Source: Palaemon carinicauda
Lineage: Eukaryota; Arthropoda; Malacostraca; Decapoda; Palaemonidae
DNA length: 64,000 nt
NCBI RefSeq assembly: GCF_036898095.1
Contig: NC_090768.1
Location: 48,716,592 to 48,780,591, forward strand
Direction of reading: 5' to 3'
In this document: piece after piece, positions 34,047 through 48,960 of the stretch
Numbering within the stretch: position 1 is the first letter of the stretch
Layout: every line of letters starts with the position of its first letter
The notes under the pieces: generated by a model
Seen by the model: the letters and a program-made list of their open reading frames with translations, nothing else
Databases searched by the model: none
What the model was told of the DNA's origin: nothing
Program-made: the position numbers and the translations under genes

Positions 34047-35880
34047 GGCAGGTGAGTCTGGAAAACCTTCTGAATGTGCTAGAGCTACTGGGATAGGAGA
34101 GTCTGAAGGACCTTCAGAATGTGCTCGAGATACTAGGGTAGGTGAATCTGGAGAACCATCAGAATGTGATGGAGGTACTGTATCAGGAGAGTTTGAAGAA
34201 CCATCAGTAGTGCTGGAGATACTGAAACAGATGAATCTGGAGAACCTTCAGAATATGCTGGAGATGCTGGGGCAGGTGAGTCTGGAGAACATTCAAAATA
34301 TGCTCGAGACACTGGGGCAGGAGAGTCTGAAGAATATTCAGGATATGATGGAGTTATGAGGGAGGTGAGTCTGAAGAAATTTCAGAATGTGCAGATGCTG
34401 GGGCAGGTGGATCTGAAGAACCTTCAGAATATGCTGGAAATACTGGGGCAGGCGAGTTTGGAGAACCTTCAGAATGTGCTGGAGATAGGAGATACTGGAG
34501 CAGGTGAGTCTGGAGAACCTTCAGAATGTGCTAGAGATAGTGGGACAGGAGAGAGTGAAGACCCTTCAGAATGTGCTTAAGATACTGGGGCAGGAGAGAG
34601 TGAAGAACCTTCAGAATGTGCTAGAGATAGTGGGACAGGAGAGAGTGAAGACCCTTCAGAATGTGCTTAAGATACTGGAGCAGGAGAGAGTGAAGAACCT
34701 TCAGAATGTGCTAGAGATAGTGGGACAGGAGAGAGTGAAGACCCTTCAGAATGTGCTTGAGATACTGGGGCAGGAGAGAGTGAAAAACCTTCAGAATGTG
34801 CTAGAGATAGTGGGACAGGAGAGAGTGAAGACCCTTCAGAATGTGCTTGAGATACTGGGGCAGGAGAGAGTGAAGAACCTTCAGAATGTGCTGGAGATAT
34901 TGGGACAGGAGAGAGTGAAGAACCTTCAGAATGTGCTTGAGATACTGGGGAAGGTGAGTCTGGAGAACCTTCAGTATGTGCTGGAGATACTAGGGCAGGT
35001 GAGTGCTGGAGATACTGGGGCAGAAAAGAGAGAAGAACCTTCAGAATATGCTGGAGATAGTGGGACAGGAGAGAGTGGAGAACCTTCAAAATGTGCTGTA
35101 TATAGTGGGGCAGGAGATGGTGGAGAACTTTCAGAATGTGCTGGAGATACTGGAGCAGGTGAGTCTGGAGAACCTTCTGAATGTGCTGAAGATACTGGGC
35201 CCAGAGAGTCGGAAAAACCTTCAGAATGTACTGGTAAGAGTAGGGCAGGAGAGAGTGAAGAACGTTCATAATGTGCTGGAGATACAATATAGGTAATTCT
35301 GGAGAACCTTCAGAATGTGCTGGATATACTGGGATAGTTGAGTCAAGAGAATCTTCAGAATGTGCTGAGGATACTGGGGCAAGTGAGTCTGGGAACCTTC
35401 AGAATGTGCTGGAGATACTACTGGAGCAGGAGAGAGTGAAGAGCCTTCAGAATGTACTGGAGATATTGGGGAAGGTGAGTCTGGAGAACCTTTAGAATGT
35501 TCTGGAGATACTGGGGGAGGTGAGTCTGGAGAACCTCCAGAATGTGCTGGGGATACTGGGGTAAATGAGTATGAAGAACCTGCAGGTGCTGGAGATACTG
35601 GCACAGGTGAGTCTAGATAACATGCACAAGGTGCTGGAGATACTGGAGTAGCAGAATGTGATGAACCTGCTGAAAGTGCTAGAATACAGGGCAGTTGCAT
35701 ATGCAGAACTTGCTAGAGATACTAGGCAATTACATCTGCATAAAGTGCTGGAGATACTGGGCAGTTACATCTCCAAAAGGTGCTACAGATACTGGGCAGT
35801 TAAATCTATAGAATGTGTTGGAGAGGTTGAGGCAGGTTTGTTTGGAGAACCAACATAACATGCTGTAAATATTAGGCGAG
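34047..35880. repeat. 45-bp minisatellite, segment 3
   Basis: About 40 units follow the second LINE. A 90-bp dimer (two alternating unit types, one with gggacaggagagagtgaaga, the other with gatactggggcaggagagag) dominates 34,540-34,960. Units degrade after about 35,560, where cagttacatct-containing variants appear. Frames of 255 (plus) and 206 (minus) codons overlap with 15-residue periods. They use both strands and break between segments, so I do not call a gene. Confidence 0.85.
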
Positions 35881-35929
35881 GTAGGTCTGGAGAACTTTGG
35901 TAAGTAAGCTTGGAGAAAAAGCAGCAGGT

Positions 35930-36964
<1,035 letters not shown>

Positions 36965-37535
36965 TGCAGGCCTCTCTCTGGTTACGAATCATCTTCCTTT
37001 GCCGACACTAATACCGAAGAGTCTGGTCTATTCTTTCTATATTCTCCTCTGTCATACACCTGACAACACCGAGATTACCTAACAACACTTCTTCACTCAA
37101 GGGGTTAGCTACTGCACTGTAATTGTTCAGTGGCTTCTTTCCTCTTGGTAAGGATATAAAAGACTATTCGGGTATGGTAAGCAGTTCTTCTAGATTCACT
37201 CCAAAATCGAACCATTGTTCCCTAGTCTTGGGTAGTGCCATAGCCTCTGTACCATGGTCTTCCACTGTTTAAGGGTAGAGTTCTCTTGTTTGGGGGTACA
37301 CTCGGCCACACTATTTCATCTTATTTCTCTTCCTCCTGTTTTTTTTAAGTTTTTATAGTTTATATATGAAAGGTACATTCTAATGTTGTTACTGTTCTTT
37401 AAATATGTTATTTAAATTTTTCATTACTTCTCCAGTAGTTTATTTATTTCCTTGTTTCCTTTCCTCACCGGGCTATTTTTCCCTGTTGGAACTCTTGGAC
37501 TTATAGTATCCTACTTTCCCAACTAAGGTTGTAGC

Positions 37536-37587
<52 letters not shown>
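36965..37587 (+). repeat. Family A repeat, near full length, with (AAT)n tail
   Basis: Head-to-tail match to 55,667-56,260: the ctctctggttacg segment, a caccgagattacctaacaa-like segment, the ccaaaatcgaaccattgttc segment, taccatggtcttccactgtt, and the terminal gttgtagcaataataat run (37,533-37,587). No open frame is present, so it is non-autonomous. Confidence 0.8.
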
Positions 37588-37588
<1 letters not shown>

Positions 37589-38546
37589 GTTAATGTCGTG
37601 GTCATACTGGAAACTCGAGTAAATTAATGTGGAAGTAATCTGGGTCATAGATACAGAGAGAAATTTTAATTTTAACTCTTGCAATTAAAATGGTATTTGA
37701 AGGGAGTCTCCAAAATAATGAAAATTATGCTACAAACAAACAATAAAAAGTCGCCAATGCCACTGAGATATAAAGAGATCACAATTTACTTAGAAGGTAG
37801 AAGGTATATTGTCGTATTTAGAGATACTATTTAGGTTTGCATTGGTAATGTCACATAAGATTACGTGCTACTGAAAAGGATAAGACTTTTGAAGAGTAAA
37901 ATCCCCTACTCTGAAGGTAATAGGTCGGCAGATGATTTTGATCGAGACAACTGATAACAGATTCCCGATTTATACCGCAAGGCACTGGAAAAGAGCAGTT
38001 GTCAAATACAATATAAATGGAGCAGACAGAGGAGAAACTCTAGAAGATTTTGAAGAGAGATTAGGTGGAAAGTTTTGCTAACAGGGTCTTTAGCTAAGGC
38101 TTGTCAAAATTCTTACAACTATTATATGCGTAGTCTCCAATGTTTCTAGAAGTATTACATACGTTGAAATAGAACAGAAAACTTCATCTTTCTTCATGGA
38201 ATCCATACTACTGATAAGAACAATAGATTTATTGTGTTTTAAGGTATGTTCTCTTTTAGTTTGGACAATCGGTTTTTTTATTTTCGTTACTTTCTTAAAA
38301 TTGTACAAAAAGTTATTACGGGAACTCCATGCTAGAAGGTTTCTTTCTGATGTGTACATTATGGACGTCTTGTGAGCTGTTGATCAGATTTTCTGGAGAA
38401 TACGGTGAAAATGAGCACAAGCCAAAAATGCATTTTAATTTTAATTCTTATGACTGAAGTTTTGAGATATCCAGATTTTGGTTAGAAAAAAAAAAATTAT
38501 CACATACCTATGAAATCACAAAGATTTGGGGTTGCTACGGCTTTTG

Positions 38547-38580
<34 letters not shown>

Positions 38581-39325
38581 ATATTCTGAGTTACATGGAC
38601 CTTGCTTCATTTTTTGCAAATAAATGAAAACCAGGAAACCTTTACAATAACATAAAATGCACTTGCTAATAGTCAGTCTCCTCAGATTTAACAAACAACC
38701 AATATACAAAATCAAATATGTAAGATTAACATGAATTTTGAATTAAAATTCGAAGCACATGGATAACTAAAATATTTTATGTTCTCAAAATCAATTAAAC
38801 TTATCTTCAGCAGAGTTAAAATAGTACAAAGGTCGAGGGTAAAATTGTACTATTCAATTGAGAAACTATTCTATATCAAATATCAGCCAATATCGGGTTT
38901 AGCACAATTACTATCGAAAGATCTAGCTATTATGTTGCGAAGCCTGTTCCCAGAATTATTTTTTATCTTATGGCTGTGACATTATCGGAAGGCCTCAATG
39001 GTGAAGAAATATTTTATGCTAGCTGAGAAATTCAGTAGCCTTTAAAACCTAATCTAACTTTGAAACAGCTGTCTGTGGATTCTCTATTCTAAAGGAACAA
39101 CTTTATCCCCTCGTTGTGTTTACAATTGGGGTTGACTTGCAAGATATTGTATTTTAAAGGAAATCCAAAGTCTTAAGTATGTGTATCCAATGAAGATGCG
39201 AGAATTCTTTACAAAAGTACAGGAAAGATATTTACACACTTTGATTTAACATCAGACAACCGAGGAGACCAAGCGAGTCTTTATTGTCAAATATTACAGT
39301 AAAGGAATCTGGTTTCGGTCACAGA
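37588..39325. other. AT-rich sequence with a poly(A) tract
   Basis: No coding or family signal is visible apart from a pure run of 32 A at 38,547-38,578, whose flanks do not show a retrogene. Confidence 0.4.
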
Positions 39326-39511
39326 TTAGCCACTTTGTCCATTTATAAATCGATCTGGATAGACAGACCTTATATGATAGAAACGACCCACCAGCATTAC
39401 TGTCGAAAATTTAAACCTAAGCTTCTTCCCCCATGAAACCATGAGCTGACAATGCCAATTTTGAACTGTCACCCTTGAAGATGCAAAACAGGTCAAGTCA
39501 TTAATAAACAA
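39326..39511 (-). pseudogene. Possible Jockey-type RT fragment
   Basis: The minus strand reads MFINDLTCFASSRVTVQNW and then VSWGKKLRFKFSTVMLVGRF. In Jockey-clade RTs the region after the YADD box has a W-x-L-GFKFS-KT-x-F pattern, and INDL precedes it. The catalytic box is missing and the fragment is only 62 codons. It is plausible but short. Confidence 0.4.
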
Positions 39512-39550
39512 TTTATAGAATATGTCCTTTGGAATTATGCTAATATTAAT

Positions 39551-39676
39551 TGGCTGAGGACTATGAAGCGTGAAGTAGATGATGATGAATGGAGAAGTAT
39601 TGAATTAAAAGCTCAAGATAGAGACTGGCAAAATTTAACAGAGGCCCTTTGTGTCAGTAGTCGTGGGAGGAGATGA
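39551..39676 (+). pseudogene. LINE ORF C-terminal fragment ending in (GAT)n
   Basis: Forty-one codons read WLRTMKREVDDDEWRSIELK and then AQDRDWQNLTEALC, ending GRR and TGA. The same peptide occurs at 47,640-47,790. The pattern W..T...E......W......AQDR..W..L..ALC is the C-terminal end of RTE-like LINE polyproteins. The stop overlaps a (GAT)n run to about 39,700, the element's simple-repeat tail. Confidence 0.65.
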
Positions 39677-39700
39677 TGATGATGATGATGATGATGATGA

Positions 39701-40354
39701 AAATTGCAAAGAGAAAAGAAGCATTCTTCATATTAAATAATTAATGAAGGTATAACTATTGTACTTTAATTACTTTTGAGAAAAATATCGTTATAAAACC
39801 TAGTAATTCTCATCTTCGATTGAAATTTTTAGAATTCCATAAATCTAAACATTATCGCAGCCCCTCTTCAAGAGGAAAAAAGACTGATATGATGTAAATT
39901 ATTAACTACAACTTCACAAACAGTCTCTCCGATTCATAAAGAAAAGAAAAAAAAAAACCGAAGAGCATATTCCAGGCTAAACTGAACCCAGACTGTTACA
40001 CACTGCATTTATCGAAAATTAATTATTCTTTATAATGTATTATATAATCAGGACGATCATGCAATGGACCAATAGCAAGTTGTTAGAAAACTCTCCTTTT
40101 ACTAGTTTAACGTAAGGCAAACCCCTTTCTAATTCCAAGAGGATTTGAAAAGTCATCTCTAAAAATTCTATAAATTCACCCAAGGCATAAAGAATGCTGG
40201 AAACTGTGGAAAGACTAGGGGGCAGTCTTTTTCCTTTTTCATGACCCATTCATACCCTATCACTGAAACGAGTACATTATATATTTCTACACTAAATGAC
40301 ATGAAATCTGTGACCTCTTGCTCCTCTCTAATAATAGTCTGCATGTGGTCCTAC
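39701..40354. other. Non-coding spacer
   Basis: No gene or repeat pattern recognised. Short A-runs occur at about 39,945-39,957. Confidence 0.35.
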
Positions 40355-40359
40355 CATCA

Positions 40360-41498
40360 GATGTAACTGTAACTATCTGTCACGATATAAAGATTATCAA
40401 ACTTTGCAACTCAGGTGCTATTTTCATGACTTTCTTTCCAACCAAATAAGAGATTTTGTGTTGATTGAAGTTAAGGATATGGGTCGTGATAGAGGGCACA
40501 AGTGTCTGTGTCTCCTATGAAGTGTCAAAGCTGCTCTCATTGTTCTATGGGATATCCAGCACTCAAAATAGCAATGATTCCACCATGAACTATGCCTAAG
40601 CTTGAAAAGATCACTCTAGAAAGGGGTCGTGGCAGTTAAAAAAGAATGCAGGTACTAATTTCTTTAATTCATAATATAATGTGGCGAACAATTGCGATTC
40701 TTACCAAGACAACTATAGCTAAGGGGTAAGGGATGCTGAAAGGAAAAAATCTTCAAATCCAATGAAAGAAGCAAGAATCAATTAAATAAAGGGACTCAAA
40801 CCAACCACTCCCTTACCATGGAGCAAAAATCAATTAAATAAGGGGACTCAAACCAACCACTCCCTTTACCATGGGGCAAAAATCAATTAAATAAGGGGAC
40901 TCAAAGCAACCACTCCCTTTACCATGGAGCAAAAATCAATTAAATAAGGGGACTCAAACCAATCACCCCCTTTACCATGGAGCAAAAATCAATTAAATAA
41001 GGGGACTCAAACCAACCACTCCCTTTACCATGGAGCAAAGTCCAGAATGTCACAGCAGAAGCTTACAGTAAAATCATTCCCAATATATCTTCGTCTCCCC
41101 AAGAAAGACAAAAGCGAGATTATTTACAGACACAATTTCTATTGATGCTGTTGTTGAGAAGTTTCCCTTGATACCGAATATGATGTTATACGGAAGTTTA
41201 ACACATTTTATTTGTAGTGGTCTTTTGTTATTTTCCCAATGCTAGTATTTAATGCATTGGGTTATTTCATGGTGGAATCCTTGCTATCTTGAATGTTGAG
41301 TATGACACAGAACTATGCGAGGACACAAACACTTGTGCTCTCTATCACGAAAATATCCTCAACTTCAACCAACATGAAATCTCCTCTTACCTTGGTTAGA
41401 GTGTCAGGAAAATAGTACTTGAATCGCCGACAAAGGAAATTAATATGGCAAAGTTTGATACTCTATAGATTGTGACAGCTAGCTCTATTAAACATCTT
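40360..41498. mobile_element. Foldback-like element with about 235-bp inverted arms
   Basis: The left arm (about 40,360-40,592) and the right arm (about 41,265-41,498) are inverted copies. The left cacaagtgtctgtgtctcct pairs with the right gaggacacaaacacttgtgc. The left gattccaccatgaac pairs with the right tttcatggtggaatcc. The left atctgtcacgatataaagat pairs with the right ctatagattgtgacagctag. I estimate 75-80 percent identity. The centre carries a 53-bp tandem repeat. No transposase frame lies between the arms. A foldback or large MITE-like element is the best reading; target duplications were not identified. Confidence 0.65.
40778..41040. repeat. 53-bp tandem repeat, five units
   Basis: The unit has landmarks caaaaatcaattaaataagg, ggactcaaaccaaccactcc and ctttaccatggag. 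Five copies differ by single substitutions. It lies at the centre of the foldback element. Confidence 0.9.
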
Positions 41499-41499
41499 G

Positions 41500-42357
41500 T
41501 TGATGTTTCCTTTATATAAGACAGTATTTGGATCACTTGACTCCTGAGTAAGTTAACACAAACTTTACTTCAAATTTTCCATTTTCCTTCCTACATCAGG
41601 ATGTACAGTACTTACATGGCCAAAGAATGACTAGGCAAATGCGACTCAGAGTAAATATATAAGATCTTTCCATGCCTTTTCTTTTAAATGCTGATATTGC
41701 TACCAGGAGCTTCAGGAGATCGAAAGTTAGCATGCGTCGTGAGGGCAGAGGACCTAGATCTTGCTGAGGAATACGTGGCCGGACGGATGGCCAACGGACA
41801 TTTGACATAATGGCATTTCACGGACGGACATGCATAACTGATCAAAAAGTTTACCGACCGGAAAAATGGCGGAATGTACAACTTTTCAAATCTTGTACAA
41901 TTTTTCTTTCTCCCTTGTAACTTATGACACCCCTTGTACTTTTACATTACGTTCTTCATAATTACAATTTTCTGGTTAGAGGGTTAAAATTTCGTCAACC
42001 TGGCTCAGACTCATTGAATGACTTCTAAGATTTTTTGTTTCTCTCTTGCAACAATTCTCTTTGCTTCAGACCTTACTGGGCAATTCTTATAACAATGAGT
42101 ACTTAGATTTATGCTATGCTATATAAAAATTATCTATGCAGTTACCAACTATAATAAATGTCAATTATAAAACAAGCCAAAAAGGAGAAGTGCCTGGAAA
42201 CTTGTAGAAATTATTCATTTGGTTCATTTTCCGAGTAATGACACAGTTACGTATAGAGATTTCTTAATGTCTATTTTCTGCCATATCAGAAAAATGTTGG
42301 TACAAACATAATCAATGTGGCAATAGTGCAGGCCTCGTACAACTTAACAGAAAGCAG

Positions 42358-42359
<2 letters not shown>
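41500..42359. other. Non-coding spacer
   Basis: Nothing recognised. A short GC-richer patch with ggacgga motifs (41,765-41,830) stands out but has no coding support. Confidence 0.35.
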
Positions 42360-42719
<360 letters not shown>

Positions 42720-43026
42720 TGTATACGGTTTCTCCACTAAGAGGTGGTGGCGCAGGTTTTACTCCTCCGTATATATCAGCAATTATTTAGAGAGTGAGGC
42801 TACAAGCTCTACGCCAAATACTATAATAACTGGGTATCATGTTGCTCAACTTACCTGATTGGCAGAATGACCAACACACAACTGTTCCCCCTATTAACTT
42901 TAAACATACGCCACAATCTAAATCATGAGACCATCATATTTGCCGAAACAGAAACTCGTGATGAATAACGAGCGTGAAGACTTTTGGACTTGAATATCAT
43001 CTAGGGTCGAATTTCTAATATTGAAG
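42720..43026. other. Spacer of 300 bases
   Basis: Nothing recognised. It leads into a poly(A) run at 43,027. Confidence 0.35.

Positions 43027-43079
<53 letters not shown>
43027..43079. repeat. Pure poly(A) tract, 53 bases
   Basis: Uninterrupted A. No gene-like sequence is recognisable upstream, so a processed retrocopy cannot be shown. Confidence 0.9.
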
Positions 43080-43083
<4 letters not shown>

Positions 43084-43402
43084 TACATGGATAAAACATT
43101 AGATAAAAAGCTCAAAATAAAGTCTGCTGAAATATTGTAGGTTTTACTTCCCCTAAATAAATTTATGGGAAGTATATAGATCAAGAGACTGCTGAACAAA
43201 AGAACATGGTACCGAAAATGTGGTAAAAAACAAGTAAAACTATTGATGGAACGAAAAGATGATGAATTTCCAAGAATAGTGGCATCAGCAAAGAATAAAG
43301 GAAAATTCATCTGAAAAATAAATAAATTGAAAATACCCACAAAAGGAACACACTGTCAAGGACAAACAAGGCTGTAAGCCAGACTATAGAGTACACTACA
43401 TA

Positions 43403-43403
<1 letters not shown>

Positions 43404-43457
<54 letters not shown>

Positions 43458-43710
43458 TGCTAGGCTACAAGCCTAGTTGGAAAAGTAGGATGCTATAAGC
43501 CCAGGGGCCCCAACAGGGAAAATAGCCCAGTGAGGAAAGGAAACAAGGAAAAATAAAATATTTTAAAAACAGTAACATTAAAATAAATATTTCCTATATA
43601 AACTATAAAAACTTTAATAAAACAAGAGGAAGAGAAATTAGATCGAATAGTGTGCCTGAGAGTACCCTCAAGCAAGAGAATTCTACCCCGAGACAGTGGA
43701 ATACTATTGA
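43404..43710 (-). repeat. Family A repeat, 3' half, with (AAT)n tail
   Basis: The minus-strand copy begins at about 43,710 (ttccactgtctcggggtaga) and ends with tccaacta-ggcttgtagcct and (AAT)n seen as (TTA)n at 43,404-43,455. The 5' half is missing. Confidence 0.8.
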
Positions 43711-43841
43711 TACAAAAAACACTTCATACACGAAATACATTTATTCCTGAAAGAGAGAAGAAAATATGAAACGATCTTCCCCCAAAGATATAGAACTCTT
43801 TCTTTCCCTCTTAATATCAGACACTAATATCAGAAACTTGT

Positions 43842-43843
<2 letters not shown>

Positions 43844-43882
<39 letters not shown>
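43844..43882. repeat. Poly(A) tract
   Basis: Thirty-nine A in a row, with no gene recognised on either side. Confidence 0.9.
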
Positions 43883-43884
<2 letters not shown>

Positions 43885-44298
43885 CTATGCCCCATTCTAG
43901 TGTCTTTTACCTCAACCTCCCGGACCTTGTTCTTATTTTGAAGACAACAAAATTCTACTTGTAACAATACAACATGACCTTTATTACCTTTGATACATAG
44001 GGAAAATACATAGAAAACTGTCAAGAGATGTCGGAAAAAGGAAGAATGGAGAACGTGTGACTCGGGAGTATAAGAGTTCAAAGAGAACATCCACTGGCCG
44101 TAGAATGCGTGGTCCGACTGACACATGGGTAACTCTGATGGGGGCTGTTATGCAAGAGCCTCTGCCATTTCCCACTAGTGATCACGCATACTGCCATATA
44201 ATCCCATATTCGCATTTCCATCCTAGTCATATAACACAGGTTATACGGAGGCCCTAATTCATCTACTATCATATATTTACAATGATAATCCATGCAAT

Positions 44299-44301
<3 letters not shown>

Positions 44302-44358
<57 letters not shown>
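44302..44358. repeat. (TC)n microsatellite
   Basis: About 28 perfect TC units. Confidence 0.97.
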
Positions 44359-44360
<2 letters not shown>

Positions 44361-45910
44361 ATATAAATGGAAAGCGTCTTCAGAAAACACACATAAAACT
44401 TCGTTTTGTTTATCTCAACTTGCGTTGTGGACCATGTGCTCACAAAAGGGAAATAAAAACGAACCTATTATAGACGCAGCCTTAATGGTCAAGACAGAAT
44501 GGGCAACACAGGTGTTCGACCCTTCACAGATTTGCTTCACGTGTCAGGTGAATCATAAAACATATTTCTCACTTGAATTTCTCCGGGATGAACATTAACC
44601 TTAATCATTATTACCGTGAAATGAACCCCCCACCCCCCGATCCTTCACATCCAAAATGGTACTCGATATAAATAATACGAAGCACGCTCGTTTTCTCAAG
44701 GTAGAAAACACCTGTGATTTGATAAGCTCGACCCAAGGACTCGACGGTTGCCTGACTATCTCTCCGGAGATGCAAGGAGCGATAATGTGCCCAGTTTTAA
44801 ATGACAGAACAAAGGATGAAAAAAAACTAAATAAAAACAAGGATAGCAGTATGCCACCGGTGTCACGTGGCGGACCATGAGCTACCTTCTATCGGGAGTA
44901 CAGTACCTGCAACCGACCTGTCCAGCAAAGTTCATTTATACTGTACATGGTCACATTTAGTCATCTGTCTTTCCAGCGAAATACCGTACCTGCCTGTCTT
45001 CAAGTTGTTTTTTTTTTTCGACAAACGTCGCAACACCATCAAAAACTACAGGGTTATCATCTCCGTCTATCAATGATTGTATCGTTGTGGTTAAAATGTC
45101 ACCCAACAACTCGTCTCACTTCACCTAATGGCAACATCAGCCTTTTGTTACTGAGAAACGATTTTCTTTTCGTATTACTCCATTCCACATATTTTTTTTT
45201 CATGAATTAGTCTAGTTACAACTTTTGAAACCTTATTCACAATAAAAATTGAAGGCTATTGTGTTATTGCGATAGAAAGACGGTTAAATCAAACTTTTTT
45301 TCATATATTTATGACAATGATTTCATGATCTTATTCAATTTACAATGAATTATCATTACCGGAGAATCTTTGGCTCAATTTAAACGTTTTGACAATCCCC
45401 ATGAATCTCGAAGATTTATTTTTTTTTTAATTTCATATGTATTGCAGTGAGAAAAATCCACAATGTCTTTGATTACTGACATAGGCTACAGTACTAAGAA
45501 ATTTTGAATTTTGGTGAGTCTTTCGAGATTGACTTACAAGGACTAAGAATGTTTTCCTAAAAAACATTCAATAAAAATTTGGTACTGATGCCAGGATGGA
45601 AACCAAATTCCATTCCTCCTCACTCCCTTGACTTTTAAGGATTTATTACAACCCATTACCAATTATGCCAGATACCACAGGTTCCAGTACTGGTCACGAA
45701 ATCCTCCAAAGAGCCGGATCCTGATATAAACGGGGAATTCACAAACCCGGAAACAGTATCAGTCGACATAACCTTTAGCCCAAACATTTTCATGGGCCTG
45801 AAAATGTTAACATCCATCTCCACCAAACTGATAATTTATTCTATTCAAAATATGTCCAAACGGAGGCAGATAAATTAATGAGGCCAAGCTATTTGGACTT
45901 TCAAGCGTAA
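44359..45910. other. Non-coding unique sequence
   Basis: About 1.5 kb without repeat structure or a convincing gene. Short frames (up to 87 codons) have no recognisable motif. A run of eight or more T occurs near 45,010 and 45,420. Confidence 0.35.
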
Positions 45911-46157
45911 CGAGACTGACTATATTAGCCAATTAGTTGGCTCGAGAACTATAATATCCAAAACACTCGAGACCTTAAAAATATAGGAAAATCGAGACTG
46001 CCTATATTAGCCAATCAGTTGGCTCGAGAACTATAATATCCAAAACACTGGAGACCTTAAAAATATAGTAAAATCGAGACTGACTATATTAGCCAATCAG
46101 TTGGCTCGAGAACTTTAACATAAAAAACACTGGAGACCTTAAAAATATGTAAAATCT
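45911..46157. repeat. 82-bp tandem repeat, three units
   Basis: The landmark cgagactgactatattagcc falls at 45,911, 45,993 and 46,075, giving exact 82-bp spacing. Each unit includes agttggctcgagaactataa and gagaccttaaaaatat. Units differ by a few substitutions, and the third has a small change in the middle. Confidence 0.9.
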
Positions 46158-46626
46158 ACTATAACAACGATTACGACATAAAGAGGAAGAAAACACAAGC
46201 CATTAAACAAACAGTCTCCTTGGGCACCAAGTAAAACTGAACAGTAAGATATTCAATTATTAAAAAAGAATGATTAAAATCATATCACAAGCAGGCATGT
46301 CAAGAAAAAAAAATGATTGTGCAAGTAATACAAGATGAAACCGTCACCTCAATTATTCACTTCCTTTTAGGCTATGTTATATAAATAAATATAGGTTGTG
46401 ACCCTCTAGGCATGCCACGTGGGTCTTGATGCGAGATACTGACATCCACCTTCCAGCCATCGCAGGCTCTTAGCTCGTGCTCCTCAAAAGAACAATGGGC
46501 TTGACAGTCAAGCTAATAATAATATATATAAAAAATTCTCTTCCATACGCTTCGATGTGTGGATTTATAACAATGACCTTGGACGTCCTAGGTTAATGAC
46601 ACCTGACTGAATTATGTACCAACAAT
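46158..46626. other. Non-coding spacer
   Basis: No gene or repeat recognised before the TA microsatellite. Confidence 0.35.
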
Positions 46627-46645
46627 TATATATATATAATATATA

Positions 46646-46731
<86 letters not shown>
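46627..46731. repeat. (TA)n(TG)n microsatellite
   Basis: TA tract to 46,703 followed by about 14 TG units. Confidence 0.97.
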
Positions 46732-46733
<2 letters not shown>

Positions 46734-46844
46734 ATATACGGCTTAATTCCTCTTGCTGCTCCTAGTTCAAATGAGTTCATTTCTTTTTTAAGTTCCTAAT
46801 GATGGACGAATTTTTCACTTTGCTTACAGCCCCTACACACACAT

Positions 46845-47031
<187 letters not shown>

Positions 47032-47280
47032 TATATTCCACGAGTAAAAATGAAAAAAAAAAATAATGCTGGCAGTGTTCAACACTGTCAATAGTTTTGT
47101 TCGCCAATGGTCTTTATTCTTGATAGGTCTATTCTTAATAAATGATCCAAGCCGTCCATCGGATGATTAAACACTCTTAGTATTATTAGTAATTTGAAAT
47201 ACGATATTTTTTCATATTTCTGGAGTGGAATACAATTTACCTATATAATACTGTATTTCACATCAGAAACATGAAAACAT

Positions 47281-47513
<233 letters not shown>

Positions 47514-47556
47514 TTATATACATATACATATATATACCAATAATACCTAAGTCAAG

Positions 47557-47938
<382 letters not shown>

Positions 47939-48119
47939 AATACCAAACCCTATGGTATTAATTGGTTCTAGGAATGGGATACAAGTCGATTTTCGACGCA
48001 AGTCAAAAATTCGCTCTTTAGAGTGGCCTATGTTCCATGTACATGACAAAGTACTTTCAACCTACTATCATTTTATAAAAACCAGGTACAATGTTAAATT
48101 AGCCCCTGTACAGTAATAT

Positions 48120-48960
48120 ACAAATTAACAAATGTCACTCTACTTAAAACCTGGCATCTCTTCTGCTTACTGGACATTAAAGAAAGTGGAGTTGGAAGTG
48201 ACGAACTAGATGTTGGAGGAAGATGACGACGTTGTGGTTGTTGGTGATGACATAGTTTCTTCATGAGGTTTCTTGGTGCAAAATATAAGATTGTTGTCAG
48301 TGGTTCTTTTGTGTCAACTTTCGGGGACGACACTTGTAGCCCTTCATTTTTCGACCCTTACAAGGAACAGACCCATATACTGTTGGATAGAGTTCCTCTC
48401 TTGCCTTTGAAAATTGTTCTATTTGGAAGGAACGTATCATCAACAATATAAGATAATTTGGCAAAACGGTCGTCTATATGATTCTGGAACTCAAAGACTG
48501 ACAAGACACCTGGATAAATACTAAAAATCATACCGCATTTCTTTAAGCTTGAAGTTACTTGATTCTGACTCGGGGAAACTCTCTTACGTTTTATGTCGTT
48601 CACTTAATTCCATAAATTCTTCTTTAGTGAGTGGTTGCTTGCGGTCCTCTATCAGCTCTTCAAAATCTTCTTCCAACTCCATCTCAAGTTCCTTACTAAG
48701 GGATACCAAATTCTTCAATACATCCTTTACAAGGTCAAAACATTTGAAATCAAGAAAGAATTAAGGGCAATGTTTCTTCCATGAACCATTCATTGCCAAG
48801 TCATTTTGGTCTAAGAAGCACTGATGTTTAATGCTGCTCGATACATAGTGTAGCCCTTTCAACACTCCAAAATGTTTATGTTTATGCAGTCATCTTCTGA
48901 CATAGTATCAACTACCTGATGCAATGTACAGTTAGAATCAAAAGAACGCCGACATCCAGG
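48120..48960 (-). pseudogene. Tigger/jerky-like transposase C-terminal region
   Basis: The minus strand, with frame changes, reads NGSWKKHCP, then LEMELEEDFEELIEDRKQPL, TKEEFMELSE, and a helical tail FAKLSYIVDDTFLPNRTIFK. In Tigger-type (pogo superfamily, TIGD/jerky) transposases the DDE domain is followed by an NGVWKKLWP motif, an acidic segment with EELTTEELMEL-like sequence and a helical tail. The order fits. The DDE catalytic part is absent from this copy, and stops and shifts make it inactive. Confidence 0.65.

Noticed and set aside
34504..35287. 255-codon plus and 206-codon minus ORFs
   Set aside because: These are products of the 45-bp repeat. Opposite-strand frames of similar length and frame breaks between segments argue against a gene, although the origin from a coding exon stays open.
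43027..43079. Processed pseudogene ending in poly(A)
   Set aside because: No coding similarity upstream on either strand.
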